A stretch of DNA of 64,000 nucleotides. It comes from CAIYTF01 sp963664845. GTDB taxonomy: Bacteria; Bacteroidota; Ignavibacteria; Ignavibacteriales; Ignavibacteriaceae. How positions within the stretch are numbered: the stretch's first letter is position 1; the number at the start of each line of letters is the position of its first letter. Where the stretch lies: positions 4,030,001 to 4,094,000 of the forward strand of contig OY761615.1 of assembly GCA_963664845.1 (NCBI GenBank). The letters run 5' to 3'. Below the pieces are notes generated by a model that searched no databases, was not told where the DNA came from, and saw only the letters and a list, made by a program, of their open reading frames with translations. The position numbers and the translations under genes are program-made. This document shows positions 42,965 through 51,199 of this stretch, one piece after another.

Positions 42965-44535
42965 TTTGCATCTCCAAGCTTATATAATATATACCGTTCA
43001 TTTCCATGGTGCACTTCTTTATGACATCGTACGCATTCAACTTTGGCATGAGCGCCTATCAATGTAAAACTTGTTCGGTTATGATCGAATTTAACCGGGT
43101 CCCAACTGTCGTTAACGTGGCAGCGCAAACAATTGTTGTTATCCCATTCCCTGAATTGTCCAAGGTGAATATCTTTGTGGCAGCCTTCGCAATTCAAGTT
43201 GAGCGAGGCAAATTTATAGGTTTTTTCTCCGGCAGAATTTGGCCACACATGGCATCTGGCGCAGGAAGCTTTTGCATGTTTTCCCAGAAGCGGAAACTTT
43301 GTTGAATCATGCGCAAATGTTATTTGCTTCCAGGAGGTGTTATTGTGACATACTTCGCATGCATCATCGACCATGAATTTGCTGCTGATCTCATTTCCAT
43401 GAATGTTTTTATGACAATTAACACACCGTTCACCCCTGATGCGAAATTGCCAGTCAGTCTGTTTGTGATGACACTGCACACAGGGAATTGAAAGATGGCT
43501 TCCCGTAAGCTGAAATTTCAAAAGCGCATGTTTATCAATTGAAAACAATGACGGTGAAAAGCCTTCGATGGTGTGGCACAGATTGCAGTTTCTGGTTTTA
43601 CCATCCCCGTCAGTCAATTGCCCTTTGTGGAAATCCTTATGGCAATCCACGCAATTTTCATGCTTTGGACGAAATGAATTGCTTTTCCCGTGGCATGATT
43701 CGCAAGCCACAGTCCGGTGCTTCCCGAGTAATGGATAATTTGTTTTGCCGTGGTCAAATTCTTTACTGTTCACCTGATGAAAGCTTTGCGTGCTATGACA
43801 TTTTTTGCAGTCAGTTCCGAATTTTCCAGAATGGAAATCTTTATGACAGGGGGTACAGTTGCCAAATGGCAGACCTGTGAATTTTTGGGAAGGTTTTCCG
43901 TCTTTCACTTCTTTGGTATGGCACTTGGTACAGTCCAGGGTGCTATGCTTACCGGTGAGAGGAAATTTTGTCTTGCTGTGATCGAATTTTGCCACTGTTT
44001 TGAATGATGTTGTGTTGTGGCAGCCGGAACAGTTTTCGCCAAGTGATTTGCGGTGAAAATCCTCATGACAGTTAACGCATTGCGTCTCAAGCCCAATCCA
44101 GGTGCCTTGTTTCGAACGGTATTTGGAAACTTTGATGAATTTAGTCTGATGGCAATCGGCGCATTTTAGCTGCCCATGTTTTCCTGATAATTCAAACGCT
44201 GTTTTCCGGTGGTCAAAATTTTTGGTGTCAAACCGGATAATTTGAAAATTTCGCCCATGGTGGTCTTTGTGGCAGGCAAAGCAGTTCTGCGATTTTACTT
44301 CACTGCTTGCATGGTAACCGCGGCCTTTTGCAATAAGATTCTTTATTTCCGTGTGGCAGTCAAGGCACTTTGTGCTGGATACCTGTTTGCCGAAGTCGTG
44401 GCACTTGGTACAATTGCTCATTCCCTCAAAAGGAGCATGAGCATTGACAAGTTCACCGGGTGAAATTTGTGCCTCCAGCCGCGAAAAGCAGGCGAGCAGG
44501 AGAAAAAACAGCAGTGTCGCATTCTTGAAATTCAT
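42943..44535 (-). CDS. Periplasmic multiheme cytochrome c, 20 CXXCH motifs
   Basis: 530 residues with a signal peptide (ends SRLEAQ). I count 20 CXXCH motifs. The spacing includes repeated segments FDHSKTKFPLTGKHSTLDC and FDHGKTNYPLLGKH, which supply likely distal His ligands and relate it to the larger downstream cytochrome. The last heme motif (CVTCH, three codons from the end) is encoded by the same bases that, in another frame, encode the first residues (MRYLSC) of the next cytochrome. By size and position it may bridge the periplasm between the inner-membrane flavoprotein/cytochrome b and the larger outer cytochrome. It starts 47 bp after the flavoprotein gene. Confidence 0.93.
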   Translation of the reverse strand: MNFKNATLLFFLLLACFSRLEAQISPGELVNAHAPFEGMSNCTKCHDFGKQVSSTKCLDCHTEIKNLIAKGRGYHASSEVKSQNCFACHKDHHGRNFQIIRFDTKNFDHRKTAFELSGKHGQLKCADCHQTKFIKVSKYRSKQGTWIGLETQCVNCHEDFHRKSLGENCSGCHNTTSFKTVAKFDHSKTKFPLTGKHSTLDCTKCHTKEVKDGKPSQKFTGLPFGNCTPCHKDFHSGKFGTDCKKCHSTQSFHQVNSKEFDHGKTNYPLLGKHRTVACESCHGKSNSFRPKHENCVDCHKDFHKGQLTDGDGKTRNCNLCHTIEGFSPSLFSIDKHALLKFQLTGSHLSIPCVQCHHKQTDWQFRIRGERCVNCHKNIHGNEISSKFMVDDACEVCHNNTSWKQITFAHDSTKFPLLGKHAKASCARCHVWPNSAGEKTYKFASLNLNCEGCHKDIHLGQFREWDNNNCLRCHVNDSWDPVKFDHNRTSFTLIGAHAKVECVRCHKEVHHGNERYILYKLGDAKCVTCHA

Positions 44536-44582
44536 ACCTGATTGCCGGTGTAGTCAATGAGCAAAATAGTTTTCAACATGTC

Positions 44583-45917
44583 TCAGTTCTTTCTGTGCGA
44601 AAGCAGAACTTGTCCGAATTTCTTCGAAATGGAAATTCCAACCTGATTGAGAAATTGATTGGGAAGCTCGCCGCCAATAAGCACATAGACTAGGTCATTG
44701 GGAATTTCTGTTGCCGGGCTTTCCCCTTCGGTAAGTGACACGACGGTATCTTTAATCTCAATTACCTGTGAATTGAGAACTACCTTTATGTTCCCGGAAT
44801 CTCGCGCGGCTGTTATCCGGTCCAAATTTTTGGATTTAAGCCTGGTAAAAGCATCTCCGCGATAGGAGAGCGTTACTGTGTTGCCTTCGTCATGGAGCAG
44901 GAGAGCTGCTTCAATTGCTGAATCACCACCGCCAACAACAAGAATTTTTTGATTTTGTATAAGCTCAGGTTCAATGAGACGGTAATACACTTTTTCCTTT
45001 TCTTCTCCCGGCACCCCGAGTTTTCGTGGTGTTCCTCTGCGTCCTATCGCAACCACTACCGATCGTACGGTATACGTTCCTTTGGATGTGGTAATGGTAA
45101 AAACTCCTTTTTCTTTTTGGATGTTCAGGACTTTTTCAAACTCATTTATGGTTATCTGGTTTTTTACCAGAATGTCCTGCCATAGCGAAAGCAACTCAGC
45201 TTTTGATGTCTCTTTTAATTTGATTTTTCCATACAGTGGAAGTTCCATTGGTGAGGTCATTACCAGTTTGGTGCGAGGGAAATGATATACTGTTCCACCA
45301 AGAGAATCCTGCTCGAACGTGATATAGGATAATTTGTTTTTTACTGCACTCAGCGTTGTGGAAATTCCGGCAGGCCCTGCTCCGATGATAGCCACATCAT
45401 AGTCAGCATTCAAATTTCTGTTTATTTTCGCTGCTATCGCATCAATGGTTTGTTTGCCTTGTTCAACTGCATTTTTAATCAATCCCATTCCTCCAAGCTC
45501 ACCGGCAATAAACATCATAGGAACGTTAGTCTCAAATTCCTGGCTTAGGTGGGGCAGGTCAACACCGCGTTTTTCGGTTCCAATACACAGCGAAATGGCT
45601 TGAACTGGGCAGGCATTAAAACAGGCGCCGTGCCCAACGCAGCGTGATGCGTTAATGGTTTTGGCTTTGCCGCTGACAATTCCCAATATATCCTTTTCGG
45701 GACAAGCTTCAATACACGCGGCACTGCCAATGCACATGCCGTCGTCTATAACCGGGTGCAAGGTAACTGGTTCATAAAGACCAAACTCTTTTGCCTTTTC
45801 AATTTTTTGTATTGTCTCATTGCTCTTTTTCGATGTTCTTCTGAGGTAGAGATAAACGATCAGCAATGCCAGACCCAGCGTGATGACATATGTGCCAATG
45901 GTGATAAGGTTATCCAT
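44583..45917 (-). CDS. Membrane-anchored ferredoxin-FAD/NAD(P) oxidoreductase
   Basis: 444 residues. There is one N-terminal membrane helix (about 5-25), then a double Fe-S domain, then a thioredoxin-reductase-like FAD/NAD(P) fold with VAIIGAGPAGIS and ILVVGGGDSAIEAALLL. The first Fe-S motif is C62-x2-S65-x2-C68-x3-C72-P and the second is C93-x2-H96-x2-C99-x3-C103-P. In both the second cysteine of the usual CxxCxxCxxxCP is replaced (Ser, His). The redox-active CxxC of true thioredoxin reductases is absent, so electrons probably pass from NAD(P)H through FAD to the Fe-S centres and then to the neighbouring cytochromes, or the reverse. It sits between the cytochrome-b-like gene and the multiheme genes. 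Confidence 0.87.
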   Translation of the reverse strand: MDNLITIGTYVITLGLALLIVYLYLRRTSKKSNETIQKIEKAKEFGLYEPVTLHPVIDDGMCIGSAACIEACPEKDILGIVSGKAKTINASRCVGHGACFNACPVQAISLCIGTEKRGVDLPHLSQEFETNVPMMFIAGELGGMGLIKNAVEQGKQTIDAIAAKINRNLNADYDVAIIGAGPAGISTTLSAVKNKLSYITFEQDSLGGTVYHFPRTKLVMTSPMELPLYGKIKLKETSKAELLSLWQDILVKNQITINEFEKVLNIQKEKGVFTITTSKGTYTVRSVVVAIGRRGTPRKLGVPGEEKEKVYYRLIEPELIQNQKILVVGGGDSAIEAALLLHDEGNTVTLSYRGDAFTRLKSKNLDRITAARDSGNIKVVLNSQVIEIKDTVVSLTEGESPATEIPNDLVYVLIGGELPNQFLNQVGISISKKFGQVLLSHRKN

Positions 45918-46011
45918 TAATCATTTCCTGTTAAAGAAATTATCGGGAAACAGCGACCGTGCATTGCGGTGCTCCAGATTACCGGAGGACGCAGCAGTAG
46001 GGTTATGCGCA

Positions 46012-46890
46012 TCAAAAAATCCATCGGTAGCCAAAGGTGATGGTAACAACGACGTGAATTATCATGATAACAAACATGATAACCGCGAAAGGCAAATGGA
46101 AGATGTGCCAATGATGCAAAAAACGCTGCATGGTTTTCAGCAATCTGATTTTTCGTTCAAGGAGCAGTTTTGCTTTTAGCAACGGCAGCACATTTCTTTT
46201 GATCGTATCCTGCGGAACTCCCAACGTTAGCAGTTCCCGTGCAATTTCCGTAAGTCTGCCGCGCAGGGAAAAATAATCTTTGAACAGGAATGAAATAGCC
46301 ATTGCGCCTGATTCGACAGCCGACCCTTCGGATTCTATCATTGCTTCAATCCTACCAATTATCACCGGCGAAAGATTTGCTTCGGAACGCAGCCGTACGG
46401 TGAGCCCCTCATTCAACTCTGCAATTTCACCCATGCTCAATTCATTTCCCTGTATACTGCGCGGGATTTGTATATATATAAATCGGCCAACCACACCACT
46501 TAAAACCACCGCCGTCATGCTCCAAAAACTTATTGCAACAATACCACCGAATTTGAATTCAGTGTGAAAGAGCACGAAAAGGGGACCGATGGTACAAAGA
46601 AAAATGTGAAACTCCAGCCAATGCTTCAGAAATCCAAGGTTGAAAAGCAATTTCGTCCGCTTGCGGAGCATGTAGCTGCCAACACCAACAATTATCATCA
46701 GCGTACCAAAAATACCAAAGGCATGTCCGAATGCTCCTGAGGGTTTCAAGGAGTCATATTTTGGGGAAAATGGTTTTTCCGTAAAGGGCAAAGAATAGTA
46801 GTCCCACCCGTTATATAACAGTAGGAAGAGGGAGCCTAACGTTGCAAGCAAAAAACTTGCAATATAGATTCTATGTACGTTTTTTTTCAT
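46012..46890 (-). CDS. Cytochrome-b-like integral membrane protein
   Basis: 292 residues with about five hydrophobic segments (about 8-28, 52-75, 88-112, 118-140, 255-290). Histidines cluster inside or at the ends of helices: GHAFGIFGT, HWLEFHIFLCT with FVLFHTEF, and HHWHIFHLPFAVIM with IIHVVVTI near the C-terminus. This pattern suggests two b-type hemes held by paired His in a four-helix core. A soluble helical segment (about 150-245) separates the core helices. It is the first gene of the operon, so it probably links the quinone pool to the flavoprotein and multiheme cytochromes. I do not recognise a named family; the cytochrome b call is inference. Confidence 0.68.
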   Translation of the reverse strand: MKKNVHRIYIASFLLATLGSLFLLLYNGWDYYSLPFTEKPFSPKYDSLKPSGAFGHAFGIFGTLMIIVGVGSYMLRKRTKLLFNLGFLKHWLEFHIFLCTIGPLFVLFHTEFKFGGIVAISFWSMTAVVLSGVVGRFIYIQIPRSIQGNELSMGEIAELNEGLTVRLRSEANLSPVIIGRIEAMIESEGSAVESGAMAISFLFKDYFSLRGRLTEIARELLTLGVPQDTIKRNVLPLLKAKLLLERKIRLLKTMQRFLHHWHIFHLPFAVIMFVIMIIHVVVTITFGYRWIF

Positions 46891-47351
46891 GGGAAATATG
46901 ATGTTAGATGAATGCTAAATCACAGTTCCCTCATTATAATAATTCACACAGAGGGGAAAATGCTCCGGTTTCAGAAATCAGAGCAGATCATTTGTTTAAG
47001 TTAAAGAAAAATCTTGCAAAATCAAGTGGCCAAGGCCTGAAGCCGGCCCAAATTATCCTCCGGTTTTCGTCGGAAAACGAATGGGACAGAGAGTGCAAAT
47101 AAAAAATTGCTGAATCATGGATTGAGTGCTTGGAGCCTTTTTCTGTTTTCCGATGACATTAGAGAGGTTACTTTCACTGAGCGAGCGGAAATGGTTTCCC
47201 ATACTTTCATTGCAATAACTCTGCCATTGTAACCTGTTTGCGGTCTGGAACTTCATTGATGAATTTAGTATATTTGCTTCAGGTGAGATTATTGAAAGTA
47301 TAACATCCGCATACCTAAATGAAGCCCGGATGACATTTTGAAGGAGACAAG
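46891..47351. other. Divergent intergenic region upstream of the cytochrome operon and the YD-repeat gene
   Basis: 461 bp with no supported gene. It should hold the promoter of the five-gene cytochrome operon (leftward) and of the gene at 47352, which has Shine-Dalgarno AAGGAG at 47341-47346. No operator or hairpin was recognised. Confidence 0.45.
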
Positions 47352-48461
47352 ATGCGATTAAAAATATGTGCACTTATTATATCATTCAGCTGTCTGATTT
47401 CCGTAAACCTTATTGCCCAACCGGAACATTATGTCAAAATACAGATTGGTAATATTCGCTCCTATAATCAGGAGGTCATCCGACGGGATAAAATTCATAT
47501 AATAACTGCCATTGACAAGGGATATTTCTCCGACGATACTGTTATGAAATGCACATATGACAAAGAGGGTCTCCTGACTGATTCAATCGGTTATGCCTTG
47601 GGCTCGCTGGCCGAACATTACACGAACCAAATGAATATGAACCTGCCAATTGACCCCGAATACTGCGAAGATGGTCGTCCACTTGAATATAGGTTTCGTT
47701 TCCGGTATAACGCGAAGGGTTTGCGCATTTATATGGCAGAGCATCATGCAGCAGTGGATGCAGCAACCGTTCCCCCGGTCTACTCGGACCGACTGATAAC
47801 GTGTTATTATGACACAACAGACAGGATAACCAAAGCTGATTATACAAATGCGAGAGGATTAAAGATGCAGCAGGATCTCCTTGAATATGACGCTGCAGGG
47901 AACCTGACTGAATGGAAGCAGTATCATGCGGGTTCAGATGAGAGCTTTACTTGCAACTATACCTACGACAGGAACAATAACCTTATTGAATATACAAAGA
48001 CTGATGCGGCAGGCGACTTTGATCTGAGAGAACTGTTCACCTATAATTACCTGGGTAAGCTGGCCACTTGGGAAGATGTTTCAAAAACCGGGCTTATCCT
48101 GTATCGTCAGGATTATACCTATGACCAAGCTGGGAATATGATTGTGTGTCTGGGATATATAGAGGGTGAAGATTTCAACACTAAATTGGAACAGACTTTT
48201 GATGCTTATGGAAACGTTATTAAATCTACCGTATCACGCGGACATATAACCCGTTCGGGTGATTTCAGGTTTAGAGAGTCAAAAAGGAGAAGAACGTACG
48301 TAAGTAATGACGATAAAAGCCTGATCGAGTTTCAGAAGTCACTTCGGCCAACCGGAGGGGGAACAATTGACCGGTTCGAGTATGATCAAAATGGACTCAT
48401 AGTAAAAGCGCATGATTGGCGGGGAATGGAGTTAATCTTTGTGTATTCTTATTTCGAATAA
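47352..48461 (+). CDS. Secreted YD-repeat (RHS-like) protein of unknown function
   Basis: 369 residues. The ATG at 47352 is preceded by AAGGAG. It has a signal peptide (ends VNLIAQ). The body holds about six degenerate YD repeats of about 20-40 residues: CTYDKEGLLTD, FRYNAKGLRIY, LEYDAAGNLTEW, YTYDRNNNLIEYTK, YTYDQAGNMIVC and TFDAYGNVIKS, ending FEYDQNGLIVKAHD. YD repeats form spiralling beta-hairpin shells in RHS/Tc toxins, but this protein is far too short for a toxin cage and lacks the RHS core and any toxin tip. It is probably a periplasmic or surface beta protein. Monocistronic. Confidence 0.8.
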   Translation: MRLKICALIISFSCLISVNLIAQPEHYVKIQIGNIRSYNQEVIRRDKIHIITAIDKGYFSDDTVMKCTYDKEGLLTDSIGYALGSLAEHYTNQMNMNLPIDPEYCEDGRPLEYRFRFRYNAKGLRIYMAEHHAAVDAATVPPVYSDRLITCYYDTTDRITKADYTNARGLKMQQDLLEYDAAGNLTEWKQYHAGSDESFTCNYTYDRNNNLIEYTKTDAAGDFDLRELFTYNYLGKLATWEDVSKTGLILYRQDYTYDQAGNMIVCLGYIEGEDFNTKLEQTFDAYGNVIKSTVSRGHITRSGDFRFRESKRRRTYVSNDDKSLIEFQKSLRPTGGGTIDRFEYDQNGLIVKAHDWRGMELIFVYSYFE

Positions 48462-48472
48462 CGGTTGAGAAA

Positions 48473-49078
48473 CTACTTTCTCAGATACCGCTCAACCAGG
48501 CTGGCTGTTTTTTCGGTGGGTTCATCAGAGTACATATTTGCTGCCAACCTTTGTCTCAATGCCTCATATAGTACAACGGCGGTGGCAACTGATACGTTAA
48601 GGCTTTGGACCATCCCTTCCATCGGGATGAAAACGGGGGTGTCGGCAAGCTCCGTTGCCTCGTCAGAAACACCACGGTGTTCATTTCCCATCACTATCGC
48701 ACAAGGCTTAGTGAAATCAATTTCGTAAATACTCTTAGCGCCCTCCACGAGGGTGGTAGCATAAATTGCAAGGCCCTGGGCCCTCAGCGACTCATAACAC
48801 TCTTTGATTGATACGAATTTTTCGCGGTCAACCCATTTGAAAGCTGATGCAGATGATTTTTTGCCAATGTGAGGGAACTTTTCTATTGAATATACCAATG
48901 AAACCAGGGGAATGCCCACAGCATCGCAGGTGCGCAGAATGGCACTCACATTGTGGGGGTCGTGAATGTTCTCCAGAACAACCCGCAGATCGGGTTGACG
49001 TCTGGACGCGGTTGTGGTTAACTTGGCCTGACGGCGGGAAATCTCTGTCATAATGCAGGTGCTTTTCCGGAGACTCAT
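48473..49078 (-). CDS. trmH: SpoU/TrmH-family tRNA/rRNA 2'-O-methyltransferase
   Basis: 201 residues. The SPOUT methyltransferase motifs are clear: motif 1 VVLENIHDPHNVSAILRTCD, motif 2 CAIVMGNEHRGVSDEA and motif 3 FIPMEGMVQSLNVSVATAVV, which builds the knotted SAM site. TrmH methylates the 2'-O of G18 in tRNA; related SpoU enzymes act on rRNA, so the exact target is not certain, though the length and the short N-terminus fit TrmH best. It is the last gene of a run with folD and deoC, 36 bp after the small HicB-like gene. Confidence 0.88.
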   Translation of the reverse strand: MSLRKSTCIMTEISRRQAKLTTTASRRQPDLRVVLENIHDPHNVSAILRTCDAVGIPLVSLVYSIEKFPHIGKKSSASAFKWVDREKFVSIKECYESLRAQGLAIYATTLVEGAKSIYEIDFTKPCAIVMGNEHRGVSDEATELADTPVFIPMEGMVQSLNVSVATAVVLYEALRQRLAANMYSDEPTEKTASLVERYLRK

Positions 49079-49114
49079 AGTGGCGGAGCCTCCATCAGTT
49101 GCTTTAGTGCGGCA

Positions 49115-49339
49115 CTATTTGTTAAAAATGAGTTTATATACTTTAACCCGGAAATTATCTTTTGTTTTATCAAGTTTAAATTTGACGTTATCCGGTAAAT
49201 TAAGATAATATTTGACCTTTGCGGAAATTTGTTCCAAAGCTTCATCCTCAGTTGGTGCCCATGCATCACAACCTTTGATGGACTCGATATCCGCTTCGAA
49301 CCCATCATCGGTTTTCTCAACTATAATGGTGAGGATCAA
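49115..49339 (-). CDS. Small HicB-like protein (TTG start, coupled to deoC)
   Basis: 74 residues. The start is a TTG at 49339 that overlaps the deoC TGA (TTGA), so translation is probably coupled. The sequence ILTIIVEKTDDGFEADIESI, then GCDAWAPTEDEALEQISAKV, matches the partial RNase-H-like fold of HicB antitoxins and the related DUF1902/UPF0150 group. No HicA toxin (dsRBD-like, about 60 residues) lies beside it, and no C-terminal DNA-binding domain follows, so it is an orphan HicB-like protein rather than a working toxin-antitoxin pair. A longer frame on the same strand at 49075-49320 in another phase has no protein-like features. Confidence 0.7.
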   Translation of the reverse strand: MILTIIVEKTDDGFEADIESIKGCDAWAPTEDEALEQISAKVKYYLNLPDNVKFKLDKTKDNFRVKVYKLIFNK

Positions 49340-50208
49340 TAAGTGCTCCCGGCAGATGTAGCCGTGCCTAATACGATTTTAACGCTGGCGCTCGCACCGA
49401 TCCGGTCCGCGCCGGCTTCTGCCATAGCTTCGGCATCTTCTTTGGTGCGGATACCACCGGAGGCTTTTACACCTACTGCAGACCCGACAACATAGCGCAT
49501 AAGGGCAATGTCACCCACGGTTGCACCGCCTTTTGAAAAACCGGTCGATGTTTTCACGAAATCGGCACCCGCTTTTTTTGAAAGGAGGCAGGCGTGGACT
49601 TTTTCTTCATCGGTAAGAAGTGCTGTTTCGAGGATAACCTTCAGAACCAGCAATTTGGATTTGGTGGCCAGTGCCACTTGCTGAATGTCGTTGAACACAT
49701 AGTCGTGATTTTTGCTTTTCAGCATGCCCACGTTAAGCACCATATCAATTTCCTCGGCGCCGTTTGCAATTGCTTCTTCGGCTTCCGCACGTTTCACTGC
49801 CGTTGTGGTTGCACCAAGCGGAAAACCGATTACGGTGCAAACTTTAACGGGTGTGTTTTTTAACAGGCCGTAGCAAAGCGACACATAACCCGGATTTACG
49901 CAAACAGATGCAAAAGAATATTTTGCTGCTTCTTCACAAAGTTTCACAATTTCTTCAATTGTGGCTTCCGGTTTAAGCATGGTATGATCGATCATTCGTG
50001 CCAGATGCATGTCAGCAAGTTTGTCGCCAACGCCCATACCGGCGGCAATTCTGTCCGCACCGGAGTTTACGATGTTTTTTACGGCAGTGGGCTGAGTGAT
50101 GATGTTGGTTTCCCAACCTTTACACGTGTCACCGTTACAATAAAAATCTCTCAGTGCTTTTTCGAGCAATACCTGAGATACAATACGATTAATGTTTTGA
50201 TTTTCCAT
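49336..50208 (-). CDS. deoC: Deoxyribose-phosphate aldolase with N-terminal extension
   Basis: 290 residues. The TIM-barrel aldolase occupies about 65-290 and shows MIDHTMLKPEATIEEI, SFASVCVNPGYV, VCTVIGFPLGATTTAVK, EIDMVLNVGML, the catalytic Lys pair (LLVLKVILE and FVKTSTGFSKGGAT) and VKASGGIRTKEDAEAM. It cleaves 2-deoxyribose-5-phosphate to acetaldehyde and glyceraldehyde-3-phosphate. The first 65 residues (with FYCNGDTCKGWET) are extra compared with the usual 220-260 residue enzyme and are of unknown role. The gene lies 85 bp after folD and overlaps the HicB-like gene. Confidence 0.95.
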   Translation of the reverse strand: MENQNINRIVSQVLLEKALRDFYCNGDTCKGWETNIITQPTAVKNIVNSGADRIAAGMGVGDKLADMHLARMIDHTMLKPEATIEEIVKLCEEAAKYSFASVCVNPGYVSLCYGLLKNTPVKVCTVIGFPLGATTTAVKRAEAEEAIANGAEEIDMVLNVGMLKSKNHDYVFNDIQQVALATKSKLLVLKVILETALLTDEEKVHACLLSKKAGADFVKTSTGFSKGGATVGDIALMRYVVGSAVGVKASGGIRTKEDAEAMAEAGADRIGASASVKIVLGTATSAGSTY

Positions 50209-50293
50209 AGTGCATACAATTAGAAGTTTTTAAAAATTTGTTTTTCTTTTAAATTGCGAAATTCTGACATGTGAATTCAGAAGTTCATTTGTC

Positions 50294-51193
50294 TTAAGGC
50301 TGTTTGTCTTTTAATAATCCATTCTGCAATTTATATGCAAGCATTGTGTTTTGCAACAACAGGGCAACGGTGGTTAATCCCACACCGCCAGGCACCGGAG
50401 TAATGAACGATGTTTTGGGCGCTACTGTTTCGAAATCCACGTCACCAACAATGCGATAGCCGCGGGGCTTGCTTACGTCGGGAACTCGGTTGATACCCAC
50501 GTCGATTATTACCGCTCCGTCTTTTACCATGTCCGCTTTGATAAAGAGGGGCACTCCAATTGCAGCTATTAAAATATCCGCATCGCGGGTATATTTGCCA
50601 AGATCACCGGCGGCAGAGTGGCATACGGTTACCACGGCGTTGGCGAACGGTTTTTTCTGAAGCAATATGTTCGCTATGGGTTTCCCCACAATATTGCTTC
50701 TGCCAACCACCACTACATGCTTGCCCGAGGTCTCGATATGGTAAAATTTGATCATCTCGTGAATGCCGGCAGGGGTACACGAAACAAAACCTGTTGTTCC
50801 TATCATCAGCTTGCCGATATTCACCGGGTGAAATCCATCAACGTCTTTTTCCGGCAGGATGCTTTCGATGATCTTGTTCTCATCAATGTGTTTTGGAATA
50901 GGGAGCTGAACCAGTACGCCATTACATTCCGGATTCGCGTTATACTCCTGCACAATTCTGATAAGTTCAGCTTGTGAGGTTTCCTCCGGTAGCCTGAGCA
51001 CTTCTGATCTCATGCCAATAGCATCGCACGTTTTCTTTTTACCCTTGACGTAACTTTCTGAAGCGGGATCATTTCCGACCAGAATTGCTGCTAAAAACGG
51101 AGCCGGTTTTCCCTCCAACGTCAGGGATGAAATTTCCTGCTGTAATCTTTCCAGAACACTTTGGGAAACAAGTTTCCCGTCCATCAAGGTCAT
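50294..51193 (-). CDS. folD: Bifunctional methylene-tetrahydrofolate dehydrogenase/cyclohydrolase
   Basis: 299 residues, normal length. It has the substrate site ESYVKGKKTCDAIGM with catalytic Lys, VQLPIPKHID, KDVDGFHPVNIGKL, the NADP site VVVGRSNIVGKPIANILLQ and the closing FITPVPGGVGLTTVALLLQN. It interconverts 5,10-methylene- and 10-formyl-tetrahydrofolate for one-carbon metabolism. It lies 6 bp downstream of the YmdB-type phosphoesterase gene. Confidence 0.97.
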   Translation of the reverse strand: MTLMDGKLVSQSVLERLQQEISSLTLEGKPAPFLAAILVGNDPASESYVKGKKKTCDAIGMRSEVLRLPEETSQAELIRIVQEYNANPECNGVLVQLPIPKHIDENKIIESILPEKDVDGFHPVNIGKLMIGTTGFVSCTPAGIHEMIKFYHIETSGKHVVVVGRSNIVGKPIANILLQKKPFANAVVTVCHSAAGDLGKYTRDADILIAAIGVPLFIKADMVKDGAVIIDVGINRVPDVSKPRGYRIVGDVDFETVAPKTSFITPVPGGVGLTTVALLLQNTMLAYKLQNGLLKDKQP

Positions 51194-51199
51194 GTTAAA

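Noticed and set aside
39545..44535. Plus-strand frames of 60-113 codons inside the cytochrome genes
   Set aside because: Antisense shadows created by the repeated CXXCH codons; the minus-strand genes have signal peptides and regular heme motifs.
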